Source: Mycolicibacterium fluoranthenivorans (GTDB taxonomy: Bacteria; Actinomycetota; Actinomycetes; Mycobacteriales; Mycobacteriaceae). Taken from it: a stretch of 64,000 nucleotides of DNA. Below the pieces are notes generated by a model. The model had not been told where the DNA came from, did no database searches, and saw only the letters and a list, made by a program, of their open reading frames with translations. Location of the stretch: contig NZ_JAANOW010000001.1 in assembly GCF_011758805.1 (NCBI RefSeq), forward strand, positions 2,046,001 through 2,110,000. The letters run 5' to 3'. The position numbers were made by a program, and so were the translations under genes. This document shows, in pieces, positions 45,307 to 53,647 of the stretch (positions are counted from its first letter, which is position 1; the number at the start of each line of letters is the position of its first letter).

Positions 45307-46789
45307 TCAGGGGATCGCGCGTTGTGGTGGGCTGTGTCCGATGATGCTGCGCCACAGGGCAAGCCAGGCCTTCGACCAGGGCCAGCGGCTAGGTAGGTGC
45401 AGGGCTGGTCGGCGCTGTGGACGGGCCAGTCGGGCTGGCACGTTGACGATGCGGCGGCGCAGCGTCGATCCCCGCGCTCGGCCGTGACGTTCTCCGGCGA
45501 GGACTCCGGCGGCGCGCAGCAGGTTGTGGGCGATCGCCGCGCACAGCACCCAGGCGGAGTTCGCGCCGAACCGGCCCGACGGGATGTGCGCCAACGCTCC
45601 GTCGATCAGATCGGCGAACACGGTCTCGATGATCGCGTGCTGGCGGTGGGTGACGTCGGCCTCGGTGACCGGCAGGTCGGTGTTGGTCAGGAACGGGTGA
45701 TACCGCCACACCGGGAACAGCGCGTCGGGGTAGCGGGCGTCTTTGACGCGGCGCACGACCAGGCGGGCGGTGATCGCATCGGGGGTGGATGCGAATGCGG
45801 TGTAGGGGATTTCGGCGACTTCGGCATCGGAGATCCAGGCCCCCGTATCGGGATCTTGGACCGCTCCGGGGTAGGACACCGGTGTCCACGCGTCGTCGTC
45901 GATGGCGGCCAACGCGCGGTCGATGGCCGGGTTGCGGGTCATCACCAGCGAGAACTGGGCGCCTGCGCGGACACACGCGGCGACCACCTTGCGGTTGCCG
46001 TAGGCCGAGTCGCCGCGGACCAGGATCTTCCCGCTGGCACCGGCGGCGCGGGCGGTGCTGATGGCTTGGGCGACCATCCGTGCGGCACCCTTGCCCGAGT
46101 TGGCCTTTCCGGCGCGGAGCCGCATCCCGGCGATCACCGGAGCCGAGGACGCGGTGCTGATCGTGGTGGCGAGCGGGGACAGTCCCTTGCGCAGGATCTG
46201 CTTGCCGGCGATCTTGGTGTGCCCGTAGGAGGCGCCTTGTTTGGCGTGGCCGTAGACCGGGCGCAGCAACGAGTCGATGTCGATGAACACCCGTTGTTCG
46301 GCGGCGTTGGGGAGCAGGTCGACCCGGCCGCACAACGCCACCAGGTGCTCGCGCAGCACCGACTCCAACTGGCGGGCGTGACCGAAGGTGAACTCCCGCA
46401 GCAACGTTCCCACCGTCGACGGTGCGTACACGCCGTCGAAGAGCGACTTCATCCCGCCGCTGCGCAGGATGTCGACGTCATCGATGCAGTCCGCACCGGC
46501 AACCATGCCTGCGACCACGGTGGCCAGCTTCGGTGCCGGGTTCGCCGACCCGGACTTTATCCGCGGCGCGCTGATGTGGACCTTCTCGCCGAGCAAGCGC
46601 GAAAGCCCGGTCTGCTCGGCCAACGTCATCACCGCAACCACACCGGCACACGACACGAGATTGCCATCGTCGAACACCGCTGAATCCGAGGCGAACCTAT
46701 GCGAAACTTGCACCGGAAGTGCCTTTCCGAACTGGACCGATTGATGCGTGAGAACACCAATCATCCCAGCCCAGAGGGCACTTTCCTCA
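45241..46789 (-). mobile_element. IS1380-family insertion sequence (borders approximate)
   Basis: One complete-looking transposase gene is flanked by AT-richer edges. Candidate imperfect inverted ends begin TGAGG at 45241 on the plus strand and at 46789 on the minus strand (TGAGGTGGCCCC versus TGAGGAAAGTGCCC). Target-site duplications were not identified, so the ends need checking against a reference copy. Confidence 0.65.
45307..46713 (-). CDS. IS1380-family transposase
   Basis: A 468-residue DDE transposase. The N-terminus MQVSHRFASD...NLVSCAG is typical of the family. Catalytic residues fit FIDIDSLLRPVYGHAKQG, LVRGDSAYGN and the later Glu in HAIIETVFADLIDGA. The GTG at 46713 is chosen over one at 46764 because GGAAAGG lies just upstream and the family starts there. 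The reading frame is intact, so the element may still be active. Confidence 0.9.
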   Translation of the reverse strand: MQVSHRFASDSAVFDDGNLVSCAGVVAVMTLAEQTGLSRLLGEKVHISAPRIKSGSANPAPKLATVVAGMVAGADCIDDVDILRSGGMKSLFDGVYAPSTVGTLLREFTFGHARQLESVLREHLVALCGRVDLLPNAAEQRVFIDIDSLLRPVYGHAKQGASYGHTKIAGKQILRKGLSPLATTISTASSAPVIAGMRLRAGKANSGKGAARMVAQAISTARAAGASGKILVRGDSAYGNRKVVAACVRAGAQFSLVMTRNPAIDRALAAIDDDAWTPVSYPGAVQDPDTGAWISDAEVAEIPYTAFASTPDAITARLVVRRVKDARYPDALFPVWRYHPFLTNTDLPVTEADVTHRQHAIIETVFADLIDGALAHIPSGRFGANSAWVLCAAIAHNLLRAAGVLAGERHGRARGSTLRRRIVNVPARLARPQRRPALHLPSRWPWSKAWLALWRSIIGHSPPQRAIP

Positions 46790-46820
46790 TTCCGACACCC
46801 CTATACAACCAGGTCAGTCG

Positions 46821-46982
46821 GTGGAACGAGGCTTAGGCATCATCCTCATCGCGATCGGCTATCTTTTGCCGGTCCCGGCCGTCATCGCCACCATTGGCTG
46901 GATCGTTCTGGTCGTAGGCCTGGTGCTATTGGTTCTGGGCCAGATCGGGCGCCCGATCGGCGGCCGAAAAGTCTGGTATTGA
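46821..46982 (+). CDS. Small two-helix membrane protein (DUF6131-like)
   Basis: A 53-residue frame starting with GTG: ERGLGIILIAIGYLL, then TIGWIVLVVGLVLLVLG, and ending PIGGRKVWY. Two membrane helices and the Gly-Arg-rich end with a Tyr match the small actinobacterial DUF6131 family from memory. The IS element ends about 30 bases upstream, so the native promoter may have been displaced. The ribosome-binding site is weak. Confidence 0.65.
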   Translation: MERGLGIILIAIGYLLPVPAVIATIGWIVLVVGLVLLVLGQIGRPIGGRKVWY

Positions 46983-47013
46983 TCGCGCGGTAGTGCCGCG
47001 CGAGCGTCGTATA

Positions 47014-47051
47014 CCGAAGTGCCCTCAGCGTTCTGGCCGGGGGCACTTCGG
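47014..47051. terminator. Hairpin between convergent genes
   Basis: CCGAAGTGCCC (47014-47024) pairs perfectly with GGGCACTTCGG (47041-47051). It sits between the small membrane protein gene and the opposing GGDEF gene, and could stop transcription from both sides. There is no T-run. Confidence 0.65.
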
Positions 47052-47085
47052 CACGCGCATGACCCGAAAGCCCGTGTACGGCCGC

Positions 47086-48201
47086 TCAACCCGTGTTCAC
47101 TCCGCCGGCCCGTGACTCGGTAGCGGCCTTCTTGTCCGCGTACATGAGCTCATCGGCGAGGGTGAGTAGTTCGTCCAGGGTGTGTGAGGACTCCGGATGG
47201 GTCAGGGCCAGGCCCACACTCGCAGACAACCGATAGGGGCGTGCCTGGGTCGTGTTGAACGTCCGGAACGCCTCGGCGAGACGATCCTTGAGTCTGGCCG
47301 TGTCTCCGCCGGGTTCGGTGACCAGCACACAGAACTCGTCACCGCCTATCCGGGCAAGGATGTCCGACTCGCGCAGCATGGTCCGCAGCACCTCACTCAC
47401 GTCGGCGATGAGTGAGTCGCCGGCGTCATGCCCCAGCTCGTCGTTCACCCGTTTGAGCCCGTCGACATCGATATAGGCGAGCAGACAGTGGTGGTTGTTC
47501 CGGCGGGCCGCGCGCAGCGCCGACTCGCCGAGAAGGTAGAAGCCGCGGCGATTGGTGAGTCCGGTCAGGTCATCGGTGAGGGACATCTGGTGGATCTCCT
47601 CGTTCGCCCGCTCGAGATCGGCGGTGCGATCACGCACCCGCTGCTCCAACTCCGCGTAAATGCGCACGTTCTCCATGGCGATCGAAGTGGAGTCCGCGAG
47701 GGCCTGCAACAGGGACACTTCGCGTGAGGTCGCGGCACGTTCCTGAGCCCAGTAGGCGCCGATCGCCCCGACCGGCTCGAGTGTGCGGATCGGCACCATC
47801 ACCAGGCTGTGCACGAAGGTCGGGCGGTACGCGGCGTGCGGGATACGGGCATCGGCATAGATGTCCGGAATGACGACGGCGGCGCGGTTGAGCATGACCC
47901 ACCCGCTGATACAGGTCGTCATGGGAAAGCGGCCGCCCTTCCACAGCGGGGCAATGGCGTCCTCGTCCGCGTAGTAGCAGATCCCGTCGTCGCGCAACAC
48001 GAAGGTGGTGCCGTCGCAGCCGATGAGCTCACGCGCCGAGGTGCGCACGATCCGCTGGATGTCGGACAGACTGCGCGCCAGTGACAATTCCTGCACCGCA
48101 TGCACCAGGCGTTCCATGCCGCGTAGATAGTCGACTTCGGTGAACCGATGGTCGTACCCGTCGCTCGGCCTGGGCGATACCAGCGGGGCGTTCAGACCCA
48201 C
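47086..48201 (-). CDS. GAF-GGDEF diguanylate cyclase
   Basis: A 371-residue protein. A GAF domain at about 30-185 is followed by a short coiled coil (ELEQRVRDRTADLERANEE, in part) and a GGDEF domain from about 205 with the catalytic motif IGGDEFCVL. The active-site residues are intact, so it should make cyclic di-GMP. No RxxD inhibitory site is evident just before GGDEF. It starts with GTG. Together with the GAF-EAL protein at 32565 it could form a local c-di-GMP pair. Confidence 0.88.
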   Translation of the reverse strand: MGLNAPLVSPRPSDGYDHRFTEVDYLRGMERLVHAVQELSLARSLSDIQRIVRTSARELIGCDGTTFVLRDDGICYYADEDAIAPLWKGGRFPMTTCISGWVMLNRAAVVIPDIYADARIPHAAYRPTFVHSLVMVPIRTLEPVGAIGAYWAQERAATSREVSLLQALADSTSIAMENVRIYAELEQRVRDRTADLERANEEIHQMSLTDDLTGLTNRRGFYLLGESALRAARRNNHHCLLAYIDVDGLKRVNDELGHDAGDSLIADVSEVLRTMLRESDILARIGGDEFCVLVTEPGGDTARLKDRLAEAFRTFNTTQARPYRLSASVGLALTHPESSHTLDELLTLADELMYADKKAATESRAGGVNTG

Positions 48202-48379
48202 CTCCTGCGGGCTTCGATTCTGCTTGCGGTGGGGGACAGCGCCAACTGCGAAGTCACCTTACCGGCGGTTCGCTGAGATGGCGCGCGACCGCGGAAGGCC
48301 GCGCCACCGTGTGATGTCACATCGTGTGAACGGTTGCCGAAGCCCGGTCGGCGTGCGCGGCTGCCTGAGCCGGCGTTGC

Positions 48380-48398
48380 TTAGGTTAGCCTGCACTGC
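48380..48398 (+). promoter_or_regulatory. IdeR iron-box-like site for the siderophore uptake operon
   Basis: TTAGGTTAGCCTGCACTGC has a perfect left half of the iron box (9 of 9) and 13 of 19 matches overall. It ends directly at the ATG of the siderophore-interacting gene, so the mRNA is probably leaderless. Confidence 0.7.
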
Positions 48399-49235
48399 AT
48401 GGGAACCGCGCAGGGTGTCGTCACCGAAGTCAGCGATATCGGCCCACATATCCGCCGGGTGGTGTTCGAGGTGCCGGATCTGGACTCGCTCGGATTGCCC
48501 GAGGCCGGCGACGCCGCCCTCGGCATCTACTTTCCCGAGCCGGGGCAGCCCGGTCCGCCAGAGATGGACGGTGAACCCGAGGGTCGCAATTACAGCGTGC
48601 GTCGCCGCGACGGACGGCAGGTCACCTGCGACTTCGTCCTGCATGAACGCGGGCCGGCCACCCGATGGGTGCGGCGGGCGGCCCCGGGCCAGCGGGTGGC
48701 GGTGGACCACGCGCGCAGCTGGTACCGACCCGAGCCGGCCACCTCATGGCAGCTGCTGGTGGCTGACCTGTCCGGCCTACCGGCACTGGCCCGCATACTG
48801 GACGAACTTCCGGCCGATACCGAGGCCGCAGCGATCGTGGAGGTCGCCGACCGCGCCGATCTGACCTATCTGCCGCAGCGCTCCGATATCCCCGTCGTGG
48901 TCACCATCGGCACCGGCAACGGACTCGCCCCCAGCAGGCTGCCCGAGTTGGTCCGCGCTCACCCGCATCCCGGCGGCCGGGGATACTGCTGGTTCGCCGG
49001 GGAAGCGCAGGCCACCCGCATGGTCCGCAAGTACCTGCGCAGCGAATACGGTTGGGTGCCAGACCAATACGACATCGTCGGCTATTGGCGCTTCGACTCC
49101 GAGACCTGGGATCGCAAGTACGAGGCGGTCAGTGTCGAGGTCGAAGCCATCTACGAGCGTGCGCTGGCCGAGGGTAAGAGTGCGAAGGCCGCCGCCGAGG
49201 AATACGACCTGGCGCTCGAGCGCGTGGGCCTGTAG
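48399..49235 (+). CDS. Siderophore-interacting protein (FAD-dependent ferric-siderophore reductase, ViuB type)
   Basis: A 278-residue flavin reductase with the FAD-binding RNYSVRR motif near residues 63-69, a siderophore-binding region, and the C-terminal YWRFDSETWDRKY stretch seen in mycobacterial members. It would release iron in the cytoplasm by reducing Fe(III)-siderophore. It starts at the end of an iron box and is followed by the permease genes with a gap of only 3 bases, so it heads the uptake operon. Confidence 0.88.
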   Translation: MGTAQGVVTEVSDIGPHIRRVVFEVPDLDSLGLPEAGDAALGIYFPEPGQPGPPEMDGEPEGRNYSVRRRDGRQVTCDFVLHERGPATRWVRRAAPGQRVAVDHARSWYRPEPATSWQLLVADLSGLPALARILDELPADTEAAAIVEVADRADLTYLPQRSDIPVVVTIGTGNGLAPSRLPELVRAHPHPGGRGYCWFAGEAQATRMVRKYLRSEYGWVPDQYDIVGYWRFDSETWDRKYEAVSVEVEAIYERALAEGKSAKAAAEEYDLALERVGL

Positions 49236-49238
49236 TCG

Positions 49239-50270
49239 ATGGCGACAGCGACCGCGGAACCCGAACTCGGTGCCCCGCAGCGCAGGCATCTGGCCGGACT
49301 CGCGTGCTGTGCTGCGGTGCTGATGCTGGTGTGCGTTCTGAGCTTGGCCGTCGGCACGCAGACCGTCGATCTGTTGACGGTCTGGCATGCCGTGACCGAC
49401 TACACCGACACCGGCAACCAGTGGATCGTGTATGAACTGCGCATCCCGCGCACCGTGTTGGGCATCGTCGTCGGTATCGCGCTCGGCCTGTCCGGGGCGC
49501 TGATCCAGGGCATCACCCGCAACCCGTTGGCCGACAGTCAGATCTTGGGTCTGGAAGGGGTGGCCGGGCTGTTCGTGGTGTCGGCGATCGCGTTCTTGGG
49601 CTTTCACTCCCTGTCGAGTTACCTCTGGTTCGCCTTTCTCGGTACCTTCGTGGCGATGCTCGCGGTCTACGGGGTGGCCGCGTCCGGCCGGCTGACGGCA
49701 ACGCCGGTGCGGATGCTGTTGGCCGGCGTCGCGATAGGTGCGGTGGCCGACGGGATCTCGTTCGCCATCCGGCTGCGTCACCCGCGGGCCTTTGACTCGA
49801 TGCGGTTCTGGGACGCCGGCGCGCTCGACGGCAGACCGTTGGAGGTGGCGGCCACGGTCGTCCCGTTCGTCATCGTCGGTGCGGTGCTGTGTCTGTACGT
49901 CAGCCATGGGCTCAACGCCGTCGCGCTCGGCGATGAGCTCGCGGTGGCCATGGGCGGCAACGTGGTCCGCACCAGAGTGCTCGGGTTGCTGGCGGTGACC
50001 TTGCTGACCGGAGCGGCGACGGCCGCGGCCGGGCCGATCGGATTCGTGGGTCTGATGGTGCCGCACGCCGTGCGGTGGTTCACCGGGCCGGACTGGCGCT
50101 GGATCTGTGCCTACTGCGTGCTCGCCGCGCCGGCGCTGCTGCTCGCCGCCGACGTGGTCGGTCGGATCGTGGTGCCACCGGGGGAACTGCCCGCCGGCAT
50201 CGTCACCGCGTTCATCGGTGCCCCGGTGTTGATCTGGCTGGTCCGTCGCACCAAGGCGAGCGGCCTGTGA
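49239..50270 (+). CDS. FecCD-family ferric-siderophore permease (first subunit)
   Basis: A 343-residue protein with about ten membrane helices and the family motifs RIPRTVLGIVVGIALGLSGAL, GITRNPLAD (quoted separately) and GPIGFVGLMVPHAVR. It forms half of the inner-membrane channel for ferric siderophore. It corresponds to one of the fxu permeases of the M. smegmatis exochelin locus. It overlaps the second permease by GTGA. Confidence 0.9.
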   Translation: MATATAEPELGAPQRRHLAGLACCAAVLMLVCVLSLAVGTQTVDLLTVWHAVTDYTDTGNQWIVYELRIPRTVLGIVVGIALGLSGALIQGITRNPLADSQILGLEGVAGLFVVSAIAFLGFHSLSSYLWFAFLGTFVAMLAVYGVAASGRLTATPVRMLLAGVAIGAVADGISFAIRLRHPRAFDSMRFWDAGALDGRPLEVAATVVPFVIVGAVLCLYVSHGLNAVALGDELAVAMGGNVVRTRVLGLLAVTLLTGAATAAAGPIGFVGLMVPHAVRWFTGPDWRWICAYCVLAAPALLLAADVVGRIVVPPGELPAGIVTAFIGAPVLIWLVRRTKASGL

Positions 50271-51325
50271 ATCGGCTCCAGCCCGTTGATTTCGGGCGTC
50301 CTCAGCTGGTGCTGCGCCGTGAACCGGCACTGGCACTACGGGCATCGTGGCGCAGTATCGTCGTGCTCTCGGCGCTCGGGTTCGGCGCCGTGGCGCTGGC
50401 GGTGCTGGCGCTGGGTGTGGGGGAGTACCCGGTGTCACCCGCCGAGGTGATCGGGGTGCTGACCGGTCGGGAACAGGGCTTCGTCAACGTCCTGGTGCTG
50501 CAATGGCGACTGCCCAGGATTGTGCTCGCCCTGGTGATCGGTGCGGCCCTGGGCATGTCGGGTGCCATCTTCCAAGCGCTGACCCGAAACCCACTGGGCA
50601 GTCCCGATGTCATCGGGTTCAACTTCGGCGCCTACACCGGTGCGTTGGTGGTCATCGGTGCCTTCGGCGGCGGGTACTACCTCACCGCACTCGGTGGGGT
50701 GATCGGTGGCCTGCTCACCGCGGTGGTGGTGTACCTGCTGGCCTACCGCAACGGGATGGCCGGCTTCCGGCTCATCATCGTCGGTATCGGCGTGGGCGCC
50801 ATGCTCAGCTCGCTGAATCAGTGGATCATCCTGAAAATCAAATTGCACCAGGCGATCACGGCGGCCGTCTGGCAGCAGGGCACCCTCAACGGGCTGCGCT
50901 GGGAACAGGCCGTCCCCGTGCTGGTGTGTGTCGCGATCGTGGTGGTCGTCCTGGTGCCGATCGGCCCGCAGTTGTCGATCCTGCAGTTGGGTGACGACGC
51001 GGCGGGAGGTCTCGGACTTCGGCCCGAGCGAGCCCGCATCGCTTATTTCGGTGTGGGGGTGTTGCTCATCGCGGTGGCCACTGCGGCGGCCGGGCCCATC
51101 TCGTTCGTGGCGTTGGCCGCACCCCAACTGGCGCGTCGGGTGGTGGGCACACCGGGTGTGGGGCTCATCTCGTCGGCGGTCATGGGCGCGTTCCTGCTGT
51201 TGTCCAGCGATCTGATCGCACTGAGGATCTTTGCCCCGGCCGAACTTCCGGTGGGTGCGGTCACCGTGGTGGCCGGCGGGGCGTATCTGATCTGGCTGCT
51301 TGTCATGCAGGCCCGGCGGCAGTAG
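50267..51325 (+). CDS. FecCD-family ferric-siderophore permease (second subunit)
   Basis: A 352-residue partner permease starting at GTG 50267, with RLPRIVLALVIGAALGMSG, LTRNPLGSPD and AAGPISFVALAAPQLARR. It pairs with the preceding subunit and the following ATPase in a FepDGC-like importer. The start is defined by the GTGA overlap; the open frame extends upstream inside the first permease without homology. Confidence 0.9.
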   Translation: MNRLQPVDFGRPQLVLRREPALALRASWRSIVVLSALGFGAVALAVLALGVGEYPVSPAEVIGVLTGREQGFVNVLVLQWRLPRIVLALVIGAALGMSGAIFQALTRNPLGSPDVIGFNFGAYTGALVVIGAFGGGYYLTALGGVIGGLLTAVVVYLLAYRNGMAGFRLIIVGIGVGAMLSSLNQWIILKIKLHQAITAAVWQQGTLNGLRWEQAVPVLVCVAIVVVVLVPIGPQLSILQLGDDAAGGLGLRPERARIAYFGVGVLLIAVATAAAGPISFVALAAPQLARRVVGTPGVGLISSAVMGAFLLLSSDLIALRIFAPAELPVGAVTVVAGGAYLIWLLVMQARRQ

Positions 51326-51337
51326 AGGGGAAGTGTA

Positions 51338-52156
51338 ATGACGGATCTGGGCGCACGCGACTTGTCGCTGGGATACGGCGATCGTCGCATCGTCGACGGC
51401 TTGACGGTGGATATCGCCGAGGGGGCCATCACCGCGATCGTCGGTCCGAATGCCTGCGGCAAGTCCACCCTGTTGCGGGGGCTGGCGCGGTTGCTGCGTC
51501 CGGTGGCCGGTCAGGTCGTTCTCGACGGTGCCGATATCGCCGGGCTGCGGACCAAGGATGTTGCCCGCAAGCTGGGGCTGCTGCCGCAGAGCTCCATCGC
51601 CCCCGAGGGCATCACGGTCGCAGACCTGGTGGCACGCGGCCGGTTTCCGCATCAGCGGGTGTTACGGCAGTACGCGCGTTCCGACCAGCAGGCGGTGGCT
51701 GACGCCATGGCGGCCACCGGTGTCACCGCGATCTCCGGCCGGCCCGTCGACGAGCTCTCCGGCGGGCAGCGTCAGCGGGTGTGGGTGTCGATGGTGTTGG
51801 CGCAGGACACGCAGGTGATCCTGCTCGATGAGCCGACCACATATCTGGACATCGCCCACCAGATCGAACTGCTGGACCTCTTCGTGGAACTGAACGCCAC
51901 CAGGGGCCGCACCATCGTGGCGGTGCTGCACGATCTGAACCATGCCTGCCGGTTCGCCGACCGGATCATCGCCATGAAGTCGGGTGCCATTGTGGCCCAG
52001 GGCGATCCGGCCGAGGTGATCACCGCGGAACTGGTCGAGGAGGTCTACGGCCTGAGATGCCAGATCATCGACGACCCGGAGACCGGGACGCCGTTGGTGA
52101 TACCCCGGGCATCCGCTCGCGACAAGGCGCGGGCGGACACCCGGGGCACGCGTTAA
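51338..52156 (+). CDS. Ferric-siderophore ABC transporter ATPase (FepC type)
   Basis: A 272-residue ATPase with Walker A GPNACGKST at 36-44, signature LSGGQRQRVW, Walker B ILLDEPTTYLD and the His-loop AVLHDLNHA. It powers the two permeases. GGAAGTG precedes the ATG. It ends 4 bases into the opposing binding-protein gene. Confidence 0.93.
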   Translation: MTDLGARDLSLGYGDRRIVDGLTVDIAEGAITAIVGPNACGKSTLLRGLARLLRPVAGQVVLDGADIAGLRTKDVARKLGLLPQSSIAPEGITVADLVARGRFPHQRVLRQYARSDQQAVADAMAATGVTAISGRPVDELSGGQRQRVWVSMVLAQDTQVILLDEPTTYLDIAHQIELLDLFVELNATRGRTIVAVLHDLNHACRFADRIIAMKSGAIVAQGDPAEVITAELVEEVYGLRCQIIDDPETGTPLVIPRASARDKARADTRGTR

Positions 52157-53163
52157 GAATTCGACAGGTCGGTGACCGGCTTGCCCGTCAGCGCATTGCT
52201 CAGCTGCGGGGTCAGCACGTTCAGCGCGTACAGCAGCGCTTCGGGTCCGCTGTAGGTCAGCGCGCCACTCAGCGTGGAGTCCGAACCGGCATACAGCGTG
52301 CGGCCGTCCTGCACGACCTTCAGCCGGGAGAACGCCGGAGATCCTGCGACCTGCTCCTTGGAGAGACCGTTGACGAACAGCACGTCACCCTCCAGCAGGG
52401 ACAGTTTCTCGTCCGACACGTCACCGGAGTCCTGCTGGGCCTTGAAGCCCAGCGCGTCGAACAACTGACGACGCGGATCGCCGGCGGGGAGCAGGTACTG
52501 CGAGTTCAATTCGGTGGTGTAGTCGGCGACCAGAGTCTTGTCGGCGAACTCGGGGTGCGCGGTCTTGGTCTCGTCGATCTTCACCTTGACCTTGTCGACG
52601 AGGGCTTGGGCTCGTGTCTCCTTGCCCAGGGCCTTGCCGATCGTCAGAAGCTGGACGTCCCAGGGGGTTTCCTCGTCGGCGTACTTGTCGGATTGGACCA
52701 CGGTCGGCGCAATCTGCGACAACTGGTCGTAGGTCTTCTTGTCGATGGTCTCGTAGATGGCGAAGATGACGTCCGGCTTTGCCTTGGCAATGGCCTCGTA
52801 GTTGATCTCGTCGCCTGGGATGACGGGCACACCCTTACCGCCGGTGGCCTCCTTCACCCACGGGAAGTTGTTGTAGTTGTCGAAGAAGCTGCGGGTACCC
52901 ACCGGCACGACACCCAGGGCGAGCACATCGTCCTGGTCGTTCCAGCCCACCGTGACCACCCGCTGGGGGTTGGCGGGAACCTTGGTTTCGCCGAATTTAT
53001 GTGCGATGGAGACGGATTCCGCAGCCGCCGTGGTGCTGGAGGCGGCGTTCTCGTTCTTTGCGGTCGACCCGCCGCAGCCGACCAAGAGGCCGGTGCCGAG
53101 CGCCGCAGCGGCCAACATGATCGTGGTACGCCGGAAGACCATTCCGAGGTTTGTAAGCGACAT
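52153..53163 (-). CDS. Ferric-siderophore-binding lipoprotein
   Basis: A 336-residue periplasmic binding protein of the FepB/FecB type. After a twin-arginine-containing hydrophobic leader it has the lipobox LLVGC near residue 30, then a Ser/Ala linker and the binding domain (RVVTVGWNDQDDVLALGVVP, quoted in part). It delivers siderophore to the FecCD permeases. The start could be ATG 53163, which touches the iron box and implies leaderless mRNA, or ATG 53142 (MVFRRTTIM). It is transcribed away from panD from a shared regulatory region. Confidence 0.9.
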   Translation of the reverse strand: MSLTNLGMVFRRTTIMLAAAALGTGLLVGCGGSTAKNENAASSTTAAAESVSIAHKFGETKVPANPQRVVTVGWNDQDDVLALGVVPVGTRSFFDNYNNFPWVKEATGGKGVPVIPGDEINYEAIAKAKPDVIFAIYETIDKKTYDQLSQIAPTVVQSDKYADEETPWDVQLLTIGKALGKETRAQALVDKVKVKIDETKTAHPEFADKTLVADYTTELNSQYLLPAGDPRRQLFDALGFKAQQDSGDVSDEKLSLLEGDVLFVNGLSKEQVAGSPAFSRLKVVQDGRTLYAGSDSTLSGALTYSGPEALLYALNVLTPQLSNALTGKPVTDLSNS

Positions 53164-53181
53164 AAGGTTAGGTTAACCTAC
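53163..53181. promoter_or_regulatory. IdeR iron box between the binding lipoprotein and panD genes
   Basis: TAAGGTTAGGTTAACCTAC matches the iron-box consensus at 16 of 19 positions, the best site in the window. It is nearly symmetric and lies between divergent genes, so it can control both. Confidence 0.85.
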
Positions 53182-53239
53182 GCTCCGTGGCTGACTGCCA
53201 ATCGGGTGCGAACTGACTTAACAACTGCTGGAGGGACAT

Positions 53240-53647
53240 ATGTTCCGAACCATGCTGGGGGGCAAGGTGCACCGCGCCACCGTCACCCAGGCCGATCTGC
53301 ACTACGTAGGATCGATCACCATCGACCAAGACCTGATGCGAGCCGCCGATATCCTCGAGGGCGAGCAGGTCGACGTCGTGGACATCACCAACGGTGCGCG
53401 CCTGACCACGTACGCGATCACGGGGGCGGCCGGCTCCGGGGTGATCGGGATCAATGGGGCGGCAGCGCATTTGATCAATCCGGGCGACCTGGTCATCATC
53501 ATGTCCTTCCAGATGCTGGACGACCGGGAGATCGCCGATCACGCACCCCGGGTGGTGCACGTCGATGAGGGCAATCGCATCGTGGCCCTGGGCTCCGACC
53601 CGTCCGAGCCGGTGCCCGGTGCGATCAATCAGATGGCGGGAGCCTGA
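53240..53647 (+). CDS. panD: Aspartate 1-decarboxylase in the siderophore cluster
   Basis: A 135-residue pyruvoyl-dependent decarboxylase that converts aspartate to beta-alanine. The self-cleavage site is Gly24-Ser25 in YVGSIT, and the active-site Lys9 and Tyr/Thr/Asn residues ([15 protein letters not shown]) are present. GGAGGG precedes the ATG. It lies just after the strongest iron box and shares bases with the ornithine hydroxylase gene (TGATG). This suggests a dedicated supply of beta-alanine for exochelin rather than pantothenate synthesis. A housekeeping panD is expected elsewhere. Confidence 0.93.
   Translation: MFRTMLGGKVHRATVTQADLHYVGSITIDQDLMRAADILEGEQVDVVDITNGARLTTYAITGAAGSGVIGINGAAAHLINPGDLVIIMSFQMLDDREIADHAPRVVHVDEGNRIVALGSDPSEPVPGAINQMAGA

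Noticed and set aside
31393..46800. Integrase gene or second copy of the tRNA-Ala 3' end marking an integrated element
   Set aside because: None was seen by reading this stretch.
48777..50438. A 553-codon open frame on the minus strand
   Set aside because: It lies opposite the siderophore-interacting and permease genes, has repetitive Arg/Gly/His-rich composition and no domain. Long antisense frames are common at this GC content.
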